The notes beneath the pieces are model-generated. The model saw only the letters and a program-made list of their open reading frames with translations, made no database searches and had not been told where the DNA came from. 64,000 bases of DNA from Carposina sasakii (Eukaryota; Arthropoda; Insecta; Lepidoptera; Carposinidae): positions 14,384,001 through 14,448,000 of the forward strand of contig CP053154.1 in the NCBI GenBank assembly GCA_014607495.2, read 5' to 3'. Every line of letters starts with the position of its first letter. The first letter of the stretch is position 1. Both the position numbers and the translations under genes were made by a program. Shown in pieces: positions 1 to 12,205 of this stretch.

Positions 1-466
1 TGTATTTGATTGTTTTTGGGCTGTTTCTATGTAAGGAGAAAATTTTACAATGTACCTACATCAATATTTTTTTGCAAAATCTCACGTTTTTCGTTTTTTC
101 GGGAATAAAAGACATAAACGCGCGATCGAAAACAATTTTTTTGCATTATTTTTATGGAATTTTTAAGGTACTTAACTTTTTTATTTGGCATGGGAAAATT
201 AAATATTTTTAGTAAGTAGCTTAGTTGCTATTGCAATAAATATAGTTACTATATCTATATAGTATGGTATAGCACGGTATAGTCTACATAAAAGATTATT
301 TCCTAATATTAGTAGACAGTTAAAATTGGGTTTATTTTTTTCATTTAGAGCTAACATTGCTATATTGCGTTCGCAATACCTAATGAGTACATTGCATACA
401 AGTTTTTTCTAACATAGTCAATGCAACGGCAGGTATTGTTAAAAACGTTTCCCAGGTTAGAGGAAA
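1..466. other. AT-rich non-coding DNA
   Basis: No exon, repeat family or structured element is recognised here. The sequence is AT-rich with scattered stop codons in all frames. If the minus-strand gene whose exon lies at 4817-4887 continues left, this is intronic. Confidence 0.5.
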
Positions 467-524
467 ATGGAGCTCGTTACTAGTGATCCGATTAATGAGT
501 TGCGCCTGCGCATGTGGAAAAATG
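467..524 (+). CDS. Possible first coding exon, unidentified
   Basis: A plus-strand ATG in a good context (GAAAATGG) opens 19 codons plus one base and ends at a donor-like GTAGGT. The translation begins MELVTSDPINELRLRMWK, an amphipathic and protein-like composition. The local base composition (GCGCCTGCGCATG) is richer in CpG than its surroundings. No partner exon can be pointed to and I do not recognise the peptide, so this could be chance. Confidence 0.2.
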
Positions 525-1157
525 GTAGGTGTCACTTACATTGTGCATTGCTTAGTTAGACAAAAAACAAAGTATTTAAGCGCAAACATATAAATTAATA
601 CTTAATTCGCTTGGAAAACGACGTTTAAACCTAAATTTCAAAAACTCAATTGCATACAAGTTTTTATTGAAATCGTTAGTGACATTTCCAGATAAGTAAG
701 TGAATACAAAAAAATATGAACGAAAAAACTTAGACAGAATGAAAATAAAATAAAGGTTCTCTTAATTTTCTGGATCGCCCTAAACATCTTTATTTCAACC
801 TACAATGTTTTTTGTCCAAGAAAAAACGAATGAATCACTCCACAAAAAATGCACCGAGGAACAAACTGTTCATGCAAATTAATTTAATTAAATCATGAGT
901 CTCCGTTTTGATTATTGTAAGTTGTAAAGTGTAGGAGCAACCGAAAAGTGAGCTGCTATTCCACTGAGACTTAGCGGAGATTTACTAGAATAAAATAAGC
1001 TTCAACTTATTTTTTCACTAAATTTTTTTGTCCTATGCTGATGCGGGGCTTCACTAAAATACATCGGCTGCATCTTCGATTTACCTAAGATATGACAAAA
1101 CTCTGCTATCTCATTACCAGTTGAATTTTCCACCATTACCTTAATGCAACTCTAACT

Positions 1158-1545
1158 ATGTGCCTCATAAAGAAGCTCAGGATCGCACAGCGAGCGATGG
1201 AGAGAGCTATTCTTGGGATCTCTCTGCGTGATCGAATCAGAAATGAGGAGATCCGCAGACGTACAAAGATGACCTATATAGCTCGATATAGCTCAACGGT
1301 CCAGCAAGCTGAAGTGGCAATGGGCAGGGCACATAGCTCGAAGAACTGATGACCGATGGAGTCGGAAAGTTCTAGAGTGGATACCACGTATCGGCAAACG
1401 CACCGTGGGAAGGCCACCCGCGAGGTGGACGGACGACCTCGCCAAGGTCGCGGGCGTCGGTTGGATGCAGGCTGCTTCCGACCGGTCGGAGTGGAGGTTG
1501 TTGGGGGAGGCCTATGTCCAACAGTGGACTTCTCAGGGCTGTAAA
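1158..1545 (+). pseudogene. RTE-type LINE 3' end, frameshifted reverse transcriptase C-terminus
   Basis: The first part reads AQRAMERAILGISLRDRIRN, typical of the C-terminal tail of lepidopteran RTE-clade reverse transcriptases. After a frameshift near 1310 another frame continues with KLKWQWAGHIARRTDD, VGRPPARWTDDLAKVAG, WMQAASDRSEW and YVQQWTSQGC, then a stop at about 1542. This is the usual end of these LINE proteins. The 5' part of the element is missing (5' truncation is normal for LINEs), and the frameshift makes it a dead fragment. Confidence 0.85.
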
Positions 1546-2110
1546 TGATGATAAATGATGACCTAAATGCAAAACCTTGCAAAAAAAACTCTGTGTTATC
1601 ACGTTATCAGTCCTTTGGCATCGCTTCTTGATTTCTTTTTACCCGACTGCGCAACGCAAAGGAGTGGTATTGTGTTTAACAGCCTATGTATGTATGTGTT
1701 CCTTTGAAGCACTACACAGACTAAACGCCTCGGCCGATTTTTATGATTCATCCGTCAATCGATTCCTCTTAGTCCGGCGAGTGTCACTAAGGACATGACG
1801 TTAGTGAAAATCCAATATGGCGACTACTAAACTCCATTTTGTGAAAATTGAAAAAAATTAAAATCGACAAACTATATAGAGTTGGGTATCATTGAATAGG
1901 TATTTAAAAATCTGTTTCTGTCAACATTTTTCGATTCGACTAACCGTTTAGGATCTGTATCGATTGAAAGTTGCGTAACAACCATTCTCACATATAAGTT
2001 TTTAGACAGTAGCAAGACGAAAACTTCTTGCTGCCGAGCATGTTTCTTGAAGCGTATCTATTAGTAGCTAGGTACTCATAACAAAAAAAGTATAAAATAA
2101 AAAACATAAT

Positions 2111-2420
2111 TTAAAAAATCCAAAAATTCGACTGCTTAAAAAAGTACCAAATAATGTACATAATAAAAAAAAACTGAAAAGAAAAAAACAAGCACTTAGA
2201 TGTCCGGTGGTCTAGAATTCTATAATATTATTACGGAATGAATACTATTGAAGAACATAAAATATTTTCTAATGATCGTAATATCGTACAACTGAATAGC
2301 CAGGATCCATTGAAATATTAGCTTGGCTGTCGTGCTTGTTTTTTTCTTTTTTTTTTTAGTTTTTTTATTATGTACATTATTTGGTACTTTTTTAAGCAGT
2401 CGGGTTTTTGGATTTTTTAA
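2111..2420. repeat. Foldback: about 85-bp inverted repeat with a 136-nt loop
   Basis: The left arm (2111-2195) and right arm (2332-2420) are near-perfect reverse complements. Both carry TTAAAAAATCCAAAAA, then CGACTGCTTAAAAAAGTACC, then AAATAATGTACATAATAAA and a purine tract ending AACAAGCAC. Differences are mainly in the length of homopurine runs. The loop shows no coding potential. This is probably a palindromic MITE or foldback element; no clear target duplication was found. Confidence 0.8.
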
Positions 2421-3059
2421 TTACTCGTATTAACATGTATGGAAATGCGATGTAACCTAAATCACTCAAACTTGATAATCTAAAGAGACAGGGGTCCTAA
2501 CATAATATGATATTTTAAAACAGACCTTATTTCATAGTATTAATAAAGCCTTATTATTTAAATAGGTTGATAGGTACACGGATCTTCTAACGATAGTTTT
2601 TTATAGAAAACAGAGTCGCCATTGCATGGCTGAGGGGCGGCAGGGGTTCCACCAAATAGTTCCTTTGGATGACAGTTTGGATACCTAGCTGCGCAACCTT
2701 CACTGACAGTCAAGTGCAAATTGCTTATCGTCATCCATCATCTCTAAATAGTGTCCTCGATTGTCATCTCACCTGATGAAACACAACAATGGGATCCCAA
2801 AAGTGACGCATGCCTAAACAAGCCGCAGGAGCCTCCAGTATCAAACATCGTATAATTTAACATATTTTTTAACGTATTCATATGCTAATGAAATCGTTGT
2901 TTTTTGGGTTGGTCGACGACCTCAGACAAGCTCCTGTGTCAGCGAGTTTATCGCTTAATGTATGATCGGACCCTTGTGAGAGTGTTAAAATGGAAGCCGT
3001 ATTTTGAAACCTTTTTTATCTGACAAATAAGCCCGAAAATTATATCGCCATTATTATTT

Positions 3060-3260
3060 CGGAATACATACATACATATAGACACGTACGGCTGTGTTCC
3101 AGAAATGGGGTGGCAGGATCATAAGGGAGATCCCACAGCCACATTTAACATAGCGGGGACAGGTCTTCATTCAGATATTTAGTGACAAATTCCTAGCTTA
3201 CCGCCTGGGTTGGGGGAATGCCCGAGTTCATTAGTCGACTCCTATTTAGGATTCTTTGTG
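3060..3260. repeat. Fragment of an interspersed repeat shared with 9060-9380
   Basis: The stretch contains CATACATA followed by a cytosine-rich block and ends with a TTAGTCGACTC motif. The same order of motifs recurs at about 9065-9380 with lower similarity. I cannot assign it to a named family. It looks like a decayed LINE or SINE tail. Confidence 0.35.
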
Positions 3261-3307
3261 AATATTTAAGTATATCTATAATACAGGGGAAACTGGCTAA
3301 TTAGCTC

Positions 3308-3498
3308 CGCCCCCTGATTACGTAAAAGCAATAGCAAAGCCGAAGCAAAGCGATAGTGAAACTTGTACAATATTCGCCTTGAAATGTCAAAGTTCCTTTG
3401 AAATTCATTTTACATAATACGAATTTGACAAGCAATCAGCGATTTTTGTACAATTTTCGCTATCGCTTTGCTTTTGCTGGTTAGGTAATAAGGGGGCC
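3308..3498. mobile_element. MITE with inverted ends CCCCCTTATTACGTAA (family D)
   Basis: The element starts GCCCCCTGATTACGTAA and ends in GTTAGGTAATAAGGGGGC, so its termini are inverted. Its interior is itself palindromic, with CAAAGCGATAG motifs facing each other around a GACAAGCAATCAGCGA core. A second copy lies at 30811-30993. Size and palindromic structure fit a non-autonomous DNA transposon. Confidence 0.7.
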
Positions 3499-3744
3499 GA
3501 TCTCTTTTTGTATTTCTAGGCAACCCATCGTATTTGCCTTAACTACCTATATAATAATACTAGATAAACTTAGGTATGATGGATATAACAAAATACATAC
3601 CTGGTAGGATTATTTAATTAACAGCGGAAACACAGTCTGCAGACACTACACATAGAACATGATATATTTTTTATTGCAGCCATTGTTTTAACATAATTGA
3701 TACATATCGCTACTCCCATAGTTTAGGGCAATTCACCATAGACA

Positions 3745-3975
3745 CGACAATGATAAGAGAGGAGAAATCTCTAAATATACGAGCGTTCATAAAGAATATC
3801 ATGAAAGTAGATGAAGCGAAAGAGGTGTGTCAGGACCATAGCAAGTGGAGATCCATGATCTTTGCCTACCCCTCCGGGAAAGAGGCGTGTTTTTATGTAT
3901 GTAAAAAAGGAACTATAAAATCAACTGACGCCGAATCGAGGCCCAGGAGACTGAACCTGAGACTGGGTAGATAGC
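3745..3975 (+). pseudogene. LINE 3' remnant (KWRSM...YPSGKEA tail)
   Basis: The open frame contains EAKEVCQDHSKWRSMIFAYP and SGKEACFYVC. I know this kind of peptide from the C-terminal end of degenerate lepidopteran LINE proteins, where it is followed by an (ATGT)n-like tail. No upstream reverse transcriptase is present. The clade assignment is uncertain. Confidence 0.5.
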
Positions 3976-4467
3976 CCACGTTTTAAGAGTGAGCCTACCG
4001 CCGATACCTTGTTATATAAAAATTGCGTATTATGTGCTAATAAGTATGCTGTGGTCTTGTACTATCAAGGTGTAGCTAAGCAGAAAATTGACGCACTAAT
4101 AATGGTTGACTAAATCCTCATCCACGCAATAGTTTTAAGTGCAATTCCGCAATAAAAGGAACTAGTTCCTTAACAGAGGAAAATTTCGCAAGAATACGAT
4201 CCTAGTGTTAAACTTAAGTGAGAAATGTGTGCTCATTTCCTCAGTACTTTTCCATACACCATGATTTATTACGACTTTGAATTTTGCAACTTTTTAAAGA
4301 ATCTATAGGGTCTAGCTACCCCGCCACTCCTTGGCGACGCCAACAAACTTAACTTACTTATTGGCAATGAAGCAAGGAAAGACTACAGCTGTACTTAAAT
4401 TAACCAATTTAACTTATAATATCTAATTACTTGTATGTATTATATTATCTATTACAATTTAACTTCT

Positions 4468-4706
4468 ATGCTGCTCTGGGAGTGAAAAAAAAAGCGTATA
4501 ATACTATAGCTGCTTCTCTTCCCGGGCATACTGTACAAGTCAGTAGAGGGACAAGAGGGTCTTGGTGTTTTGTAGGTGATGGGCTGATCACCTGTTACTA
4601 ACCGAACTTGTACATCTCAACTATACCCTCAAAATTGGTCAGAAGTGCCTCTCTCTGCCTACTTCGTAAGGGATAAAGGCGTGATTATATGTATTTATGT
4701 ATGTAA
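4468..4706 (+). repeat. Interspersed repeat family A with (ATGT)n tail
   Basis: This copy starts ATGCTGCTCTGGGAGTG, continues through CTTCTCTTCCCGGGCATACT and CAGTAGAGGGACAAGAGGGT, and ends GGGATAAAGGCGTGATTATA followed by ATGT-type repeats. Other copies are at 6739-6882, 15795-15974, 23620-23691 (reverse), 52011-52264, 57259-57506 and 62777-63036 (reverse). The fixed 3' end with a simple-repeat tail suggests a retroposon or a Helitron-like element; I cannot decide between them. Confidence 0.75.
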
Positions 4707-4816
4707 CTTATAATAGGTCGTCCAGTTCACATAATATTACAGAGAATTTACAGCAAATGTTGAAACCACAAATTAACATTAACGTGACTAACAATAATAT
4801 CAATAATAGAACTTAC

Positions 4817-4887
4817 AGCTTTTCCTCCAACTTGGAGTCTGGTAACCTGCTGGATGAATGCTGACTCTCCGAGTCTATGTCTTTCAC
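4817..4887 (-). CDS. Internal exon of an unidentified minus-strand gene
   Basis: On the minus strand a textbook acceptor (TTTATTTCAG) precedes 71 nt that are open in the frame beginning GTG AAA GAC, and a textbook donor (GTAAGTT) follows. The frame reads VKDIDSESQHSSSR, then LPDSKLEEKL, a hydrophilic serine-rich stretch typical of a disordered cytoplasmic or nuclear tail. It starts in phase 0 and ends in phase 2. Phase 0 matches the candidate first exon at 27470-27481, so the two may be exons 1 and 2 of one gene with a 22.6 kb intron. Downstream exons must lie left of the window. I do not recognise the protein. Confidence 0.6.
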
Positions 4888-5329
4888 CTGAAATAAATAT
4901 ACATAGAATGTTACACAATGTTTATGGTAAAGAGGAACAGAAGTACAAGGTATGATTTCGTCTTGACAACCACAGACAGCAAAACTGATTCATTGGCAGG
5001 ACATTCGTTCGACGAGTATCCTCCAATAGCAGGTTATATATGTTCCCCTAAGAGAGCAGTGCCATCATATAGCGGCCATAATAATGCGGCGAAAGCCTAT
5101 TTCTATATAAGCAACGGTGTCAATTACCGCTCTTTACGAAACCGTGCCAATTACATGGACAACGTTTTTGTGACGTCTTTTCTCTGTTTTACGGCTACTA
5201 TACGAGTATGACGTCATTGCCATCCTAGGAAAGCATAACGTTAGACATGACCCTATCATATGGATATAACTTCGCAAAATAAAGGCTTCTTACCGAATCC
5301 TTTCCTGTGATGAATCAAAAGAGGAGCGA

Positions 5330-5485
5330 GTCATCATCATCATCATTCTCAGCCTTGAGAAGTCCACTGCTGAACATAGGTCTCTCCCAACAACCTCCAT
5401 TCCGACCGGTCGGAAGCAGCCTGCATCCAACCGATGCCCACGACCTTGGCTACGTCGTCCGTCCATCTCGCCATATCGAGGTAAC
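5330..5485 (-). pseudogene. RTE-type LINE 3' end, minus orientation
   Basis: The minus strand reads GRGHRLDAGCFRPVGMEVVG in one frame and WMQAASDRSEWRLLGETYVQ in another. This is the same LINE terminus as at 1158-1545, shortened to its last 150 bp or so and ending in a CAT/ATG microsatellite. Confidence 0.75.
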
Positions 5486-6076
5486 CACAAAGTCCATAAA
5501 CTCTAAGGGTTGTGTATTTTGCGAAAGCGAGATGTTGCTCTACACTGCTTATAGCGGCGTCTCGCTTCCACAATGGAAACACTCCTGCTTTGATAACATC
5601 TAACAGATATGTTTTAGTTATAATGTTTTTAGATACACATGAAGAACGTACTACGTTATTTAATCTGGACGTAAATATAACAGCAACATTATTTACTACA
5701 TTGGTGACGTCACGCTATTATGTTTACAAACAATAACTGATTGAACACATGAGATAGTACACGTTTACATGCATTTTAATCTTATTAATTTGATAAGAAA
5801 GCTTGTGAACTGAATATCTGCATATTACACTTTAATTTAGTACTAATAAGTCTAATGTTATTCATCTATTCTGCATGACTTTTACATAATATGTAGTTTT
5901 ATACGAACGTAGAGTCAATATACACTAACGGAGGATGGAGGTATAAGCTAAAGGTATACTTGTAGCCTACTAGCTAAACATAGCCTAAGTGGGATTCTGA
6001 TGTATAAGCTATAATAACTGAAAAGTTTCCAAACACCCAATCTCACAAACATTCACATTTATAAACTTTACATTTT

Positions 6077-6472
6077 GTCTATGTCAGCGTTTCCCAAACC
6101 ATGGGTCACGACCCACTGGTGGGTCGCGAGCGAATATTAAGTGGGCCCTGCCTGTTGAACGACACATCAAACGATTGAGCCAATGGTATGTCAACAAAAG
6201 CAAGTGAAGAACTAATTGATTTATCAGAAGATAAATCAAACATAGAAAACAATTTTATCCATCCCACTGAAATAACTTTTTTGATGTAGAAACTACATTG
6301 TAGGTAGTTTTTTAATTAAGTAATAAAAAATTGTATTAACACTTAGTTTGTTATTTGAAAAGTCCTTTTTTATATTGCTAACGGTTGAATTTCTGAGAGG
6401 TGGGTCTCAAGTTTGTAAACTTATATCAGATGGGTCGTGGCTCAGACAACTTTGGGAACCCCTGGTCTAAAG
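6077..6472. mobile_element. Non-autonomous hAT element, 380 bp
   Basis: The element (6085-6464) begins CAGCGTTTCCCAAACC and ends GGGAACCCCTG, terminal inverted repeats of the hAT type (CAGNG). The flanking octamers GTCTATGT (6077-6084) and GTCTAAAG (6465-6472) agree at 5 of 8 positions, fitting an aged 8-bp target duplication. The sequence just inside the ends (ATGGGTCACGACCCACTGG) is palindromic. There is no coding capacity. Confidence 0.75.
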
Positions 6473-6738
6473 CAAGGAATGAAGACGTCATGTCTAGAAT
6501 CTGGACATATTGGTAGGTATAAGCGGCCGTATACATACTAGGTTGTCGTAGATTGTTTACATCGTTGGCATTGACCTATAAGGAACGTGAACCTACAATA
6601 TCGATATCTGATAGTGTTTCTAAACATAGCTTCACGCTTTGAGTGTTCGTGAAAAGTCATGTAGAAGGAAACTAGCTTGTTTGATGTTGTTGTAGTTGGG
6701 TAACTGTGATATTATGCGCACTGAAAGTTTAGACTTTA

Positions 6739-6882
6739 GTACTAACCGAACTTGTACATCTCAACTATACCCTCAAAAATTGGTCAGAAGTGGCACCATG
6801 TGGTTCTATCGGCCCTTGGTGCTCTGCCTACCACGTAAGGGATAAAGGCGTGATTGTATGTACGAGTATGTATATATGTATG
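6739..6882 (+). repeat. Family A repeat, 5'-truncated
   Basis: The copy begins at ACTAACCGAACTTGTACATC and runs to GGGATAAAGGCGTGATTGTA with a degenerate ATGT tail. It matches the second half of the copy at 4468-4706. Confidence 0.75.
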
Positions 6883-7839
6883 AAAGTTTAGACGGACATT
6901 TTAAAAGTTTGTTCAGACGCGTTTATTGTGATTTTGAAGGGCCGATTTTTTCAGTGGTTAGATAGCCTATCTAAAGGATAAATTTGATGCTGTCGTTTTC
7001 TAAAACTAGATTATGATAGAGACAACATCAACTTTATACTTCATATCCTTTATCTGACCAAAATCGGAATAGACTATCTGCACAAGTAGCATGACCTGCC
7101 AAACACGATATGATAAACCGATTTATCGACATTTAGCCTGTCTAAAAGTACGATAAATATAGCCGCCATGTTGAATTTTGTATAGAGACGATACGATATT
7201 CACAATGCGTGGTCATGCTGGAAAATCAGCCTTATATTGAAAAACGTGTTCAAGATTAAAAATTAATAAAAGAAATAAAATTTAAACTATTTGTTATAGG
7301 TAGGTATTTTATCTTTAATGAATACTACAAAAGAAATCAGCACAGATAAGTCGAGCTTGCAACATTGGAAATGCATTGAATAGCTATTACAAAATAAAAC
7401 GCTCAAAATAAATCTAAAAAACTACAAGTTTCTTAATGTATCGCTGATTAATATTAATTAGGAATCATCCAGTTCTATGCATTTGATGCGAACATTGTGA
7501 AAACTGTTTCAGGCTTAACAAATTGATTAGTGATATTACAAATACTATAATAGAGCCTTTCTGAGCATTGCACAAAAGATCATTAAACATTGCACTTTGA
7601 ACTCTTGTATACTCTTGTGTACTTTGAACTCTTGTGCAGACCACTTATCAACGAGTGGAACATTATACGACATTTATTGCTTGTATACTAACGTTAGAAA
7701 AAGGAATTGTAAGTTAAATCTGAAATAAACGTTTTCGGTCATAATGTCATCGTCCGAGCATACAAACTCCAAAGTTACACCTCGGAGTAAAATTATGACA
7801 TATGCTTAGGTACACCATGTTTATAAGCGTTTTAGACAT

Positions 7840-7967
7840 TATGGGCGATTCTGATTGTCACGCTTAAACATAGACAGGTGTGTCCCTCTCCGTTCTTAAC
7901 AAAAACTGCGACAGAAAGGGACAGGTAGAACTTTAAGTGTAAGCGTGACGGTCAGAATCGACCATTT
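7840..7967. mobile_element. Palindromic MITE with GGTCGATTCTGACCGTCAC ends (family C)
   Basis: Inverted termini of the form GGCGATTCTGATTGTCACGC and GCGTGACGGTCAGAATCGAC enclose a GTCCCTCTCCGTTCTTAAC core. Related copies occur at 19796-19920 (partial), 26887-26961, 41748-41894, 46483-46608 and, interrupted, 54017-54404. Confidence 0.7.
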
Positions 7968-9099
7968 TAGTTCCCTTATGAAACTGAGTGTAACTGTAAA
8001 CATTCCGTCAGCTTCCTGAAACTGCAGTATAGTATTCAATATAGCCTTATTATCGAGCTGCATTGCGGTAGTATTATGTCATTGTGCCACTTACAATATA
8101 TTTGTACCACTTCACTTGCCTCACTCAAGTGCACTTTTTTTTTCTTTTTTCGCCACTCGCTTGTGGTCGGATTGGAAAGGTCTATTTATCAGGTGGCCGC
8201 ATCTTCTGTTGGTGCAACTTGTGTTTGTCAATAGAAACAGATATTACATGCTAAGCAATGATAAGTCTTAGTGTGAATTTAGATTATTGATGGTTCTTGA
8301 TGTTGTATTGTTTTGATATGATTTACAAGGACATGACATAAGACGGTGTTCGGTGCTGCATTGCAGGGTTATAAAGTAAACCATTTCTATCAACCAATCC
8401 GATTATATTGTGCACGCAATCGTAGTGGACGTAATTTTGACGACTTCGTATGTCTCTCGGTAATTGAAGTTGCGTACTCTCATAGTAGATTGCATGTATT
8501 ACATTAGTCTTATGTGGAAAATTGTGGCTTATTTCGAAATAAATCCTACTCAGTGGTAATACTTGGAGTTTTCAAGGAGCTGTTGTATACGTCTCTTATA
8601 AACTGTATGAGCCAATTAATTGTGCTGACTAGTCTAAAGAATATAGAGAATAAAGAATAAAGAATTGGAGAATTGTTGACTCAAAATTTTATCAAACTAA
8701 ACTATTAATAACTGTTACGAAAAAACAGTGTGTACCTACTTCCATCTCTCACCAGAGCACTAATAAAATTGTATCTGTATTAACAAAATGGGGAGCAGTG
8801 AATAGGTACAGCCTGGCTTCTTTACTGCTCAACTTTATCCAAGAGTAGGTATACTTACTTATATTTTTACTTGCACACAAACAAGATACGATATATCAGG
8901 CAGGTAATTTCACATCATTGTGTAAAGAATCCATTCAAGAATGAAAATTTTTAGTTGTATTGAAGTTATTTTCTCAATGAAATCTTCCCGCGTTTGCTTT
9001 GTTTATGAGATTTGACACCATTTTCCACGTTTCTGTTTGTGACTGAACATGAATCCCTACTGCAATAAATACATACATAGCACACGACTGCGTCCCAAA

Positions 9100-9340
9100 A
9101 TGAGAAGAACGATCACGAAGGAAACCCTACGTTTAGATATTTTTTTTATTATTTAAATAGGCTTACGCTTGACCACAACGCGCCTGATGGTAAGCACCGT
9201 TGCAGTCTAAGATGGAGCGCGCTTGCCTAAAAGAAACCGGTTCACTCTCGCCTTGAAGACCGCAAGATTATAGTTCATGGGGAACAGGGACTCAGGCAGG
9301 GAGTTCCACGGATTAGCAGGGCCAGATATAAATGATCAGT
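9100..9340. repeat. Degenerate interspersed repeat fragment
   Basis: The segment contains ACGCGCCTGATGGTAAGCAC and GGAGCGCGCTTGCCTA, then CAGGGACTCAGGCAGGGAG. These phrases are common in lepidopteran LINE-derived repeats. A related short piece (CGTGCCTGATGTTAAGCAAG) is at about 19560, and its reverse complement is at about 47712. No open frame survives. Confidence 0.45.
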
Positions 9341-10842
9341 GAAAAGCTTAGAACATTCCTGAATTCCTTAGTCGACTCTTAGAACATACACGGAAGGTGA
9401 TGCAACTTAAATTGAATCTATATTCCAGTGAAGCCCCGCATAAGTATAGGGATAAATAATATAACCTTACTTAACTATAGTCTTCCTTCCAATAACCACA
9501 TCAATCCATAGATGTACTTTAAGACGAACTAGTACAAGTTTATTGCCCATAGATCATTATTGGTGTTTTCTTGTTCTTTTACACATAAACTAAAAGAGAC
9601 GGTATTACCAAAGGGCCTGTGTAAATTCGCAACTAAAGGCAAATATTATTACGTATTACCAAATTATCGTGCTATGTAAAACTGAGCGAAGCGAGTCATC
9701 TTACATACAGAATACCCTTACCTAGATTATACCGGATAATATTAATATGACAAAAGATGTCTAACAGGATGTTTATAAACTTTTCCTTCAACATCACATT
9801 TACAATAGATAGCCGGGGAATAATTATACTCAAGGCATTATAGAAAACAATTGCAAGCAATTACAATATTGTAAATCCACTATTGCTAAGGTTGAGCGAT
9901 TTGAAAACCGCTGCGTTTTCTCAAAAGAAATCTCAAGTTCAAGAGATAATAATTGCCAATGTCATTTCGTTATCCGCAAACCTGGCTCGGTCTTACACAA
10001 AGTGTTACGCGCTGGTAAAAAACTAAGGCAGTGGTCAGCTCTTACTAATCGTTGCTTTATAACAAAATATTTTGAAGATTTTCGCAGAACGGGTTAGTTG
10101 GTTATTCGCCTAGAAATTTTGATAGTGGGTGTCTAATTTGCACACTTCTGCTCCTTTTGGGTATAATGGGCATGACTATAGTCAATAAATACAGTTATCT
10201 ATGTACATATATACGCATTTATCCTGGAATAATCCAGTTGAGGTGGGTCAAGGAGGAAAAGGGTGGGTCGTTTCGCTAAGCTTCTATGAATTAACGTCGC
10301 CATAGCTCATGGAAATTAATAAACAGATTTGTATGTCGGTCTGTTACTTCCTTATTGCTTGCTTAACGCCCGCTCTCACTTTAATTGACCACAAAGCCAG
10401 CTAGCCCGTGATTAAGGCATAGCTTGACATCCAGTTAAAGGTTTACAACCTTTTTGATAAATAGCTGCGTAACCCCAGGTTAAATGGCAGGGGTAAGAAA
10501 AGTCATTGGCACGAAGTATATATATCTGCCTGCAGCTTAGTCCAAAGTAAAATACAGCTTGCAAATAATAATCAGTCTTTGCCTTAATTAAAATTTGAGA
10601 CTCGATATCACATGTTTATTTTTCCAGCTAGGTTCTTCATACAAATTGCTAAGTTGTTTAGGATTTTTTCATGTAGGATTTTGTGTAAAAAAAATTGTTG
10701 AAAGGTTCTCTATAGTAGACTTTTTTCATTATAGCAGTCACACAGCAATATCACACTTAGCACATACTCCTGTGATGTTGAGCAGATAATCATACACTGG
10801 CATCGTGTGGCATATCAAATGAAAGGTCAACCTGAAAATAGA

Positions 10843-11010
10843 CCCTGTCAGCGTGGTGACCTATCGGTAAAAAAACCTCATTTGCCATGATAGGTAACGA
10901 GTGCTAATCGTCATATAGCTATCACACTAGTACTCGTGTTCGACAACCTGCCCTGTCAGCGTGGTGACTATCGGTAAAAAAACCTCCCTATGGCGAGTGC
11001 TAATGTCATA
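10843..11010 (+). repeat. Direct duplication of about 105 bp
   Basis: The phrase CCCTGTCAGCGTGGTGAC followed by a TATCGGTAAAAAAACCTC-like block and GAGTGCTAAT occurs twice, near 10846 and near 10950. The second copy runs directly into the left arm of the foldback at 10995. Confidence 0.65.
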
Positions 11011-11827
11011 CTAACCGGTTCGATGCACCATTAGACTTTTCGGTGCCTCACAATTCCTCACACGTCCTTGACACTTAAATTCTATTAGTGTAATGTATTG
11101 TAATGTGTAGTACTACATTGATGATGATCTCCGACCGTATTTCGGTCAAGGCGACCAATCCCTACGAAGATTGGCCAGGTAGGCAGGAGATATTATAGTG
11201 CACAAGTGTGTGCGCAAACACAGATGCACTCTCTATTCCGTTACTCTCATAGTCCGACGGGACGGGAAAGCCGACACGACCAAAGAGAGATCAGGCGCAG
11301 GACCAACGGTTTTACATTACTACATTACAAATGTAATATGTATTATAAATGAAATTGTATTAGGCGTTACAATTCGGAAGTTCTAACATTCACTATGGGT
11401 GCGCCATTTTATATTATTAAGTAATGTGTTGGGGTTTTAGAGGTTCATAATAATTAGTGGTTTACTAATTTACTAATTTCTATAATCCTGAGGATGCCAC
11501 GGTTGTTAGCGAAACATATGTAGATTATTTATCTAGTTTTTGATTTCGGAATAGTGCAATGTATCGTCTTGCATGCTAGGTGCTCGGGTCTGGTTTCTCG
11601 TGGCGATTGTAGTTAGTGCAAGTGCCTGTTTTCGCAGTTATGAGTTATCAGATCCGAGGGTCAGTGGAGGGTGTAGGGCCCGGTGGTGGGCGCACCTATA
11701 GTGAAGAGTAATATGTATTGTAACGTATAGTGCGTATAGTAATGCAATCTAAGTGTCAAGGACTGGAATTGTGAGGCACCGAAAAGTCTAATGGTGCATC
11801 CAATCTGTTAGTATGACATTAGCACTC
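10995..11827. mobile_element. 833-bp element with about 80-bp terminal inverted repeats
   Basis: The left arm (10995-11078) and right arm (11750-11827) are reverse complements over almost their whole length. Both carry GAGTGCTAATGTCATACTAA, GATGCACCATTAGACTTTTC and GGTGCCTCACAATTCC in that order. The interior contains a second foldback (CACTATGGGTGCGCCA near 11390 against GGGCGCACCTATAGTG near 11690) and LINE-like scraps, but no transposase frame. No clean target duplication was seen. A cut-and-paste foldback transposon is the likeliest origin. Confidence 0.65.
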
Positions 11828-12205
11828 TTAAGTCTACATCTTATTCTGCTATGGCAGTAGCCTTGTCGCCTGCCCTGTGGGAGGCCTACGTCCAGTAGTG
11901 GACTGCAGTATCGGCCTATGTGTATGTTAATATTTAAGTACATTACAGTGTCTACTGTCTACCGAATCCTGATCCAATTTAGATGAAGCAGTTTCCTTTA
12001 AAGCGGTTATTTTTCGGGAAAATATTTTTTTGTTCTTTGCTGTCTCCGTAAAGGAAGTTGGCGATTGTTTTACTTGTTTATTATTATGGAAAATATAATT
12101 ATCATTTGCAGTAAATAGTCCCATTGTTCGCTCACCACAGCGTTGTATAATGATAATAATAACTGTTGACAGAAATACTGCTAGATTAGAACGGAACGTT
12201 TCCAT

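Noticed and set aside
4918..5211. 97-codon plus-strand frame next to the exon at 4817-4887
   Set aside because: It has balanced composition, but no motif and no start or splice evidence. It lies on the opposite strand in the presumed intron, so chance cannot be excluded.
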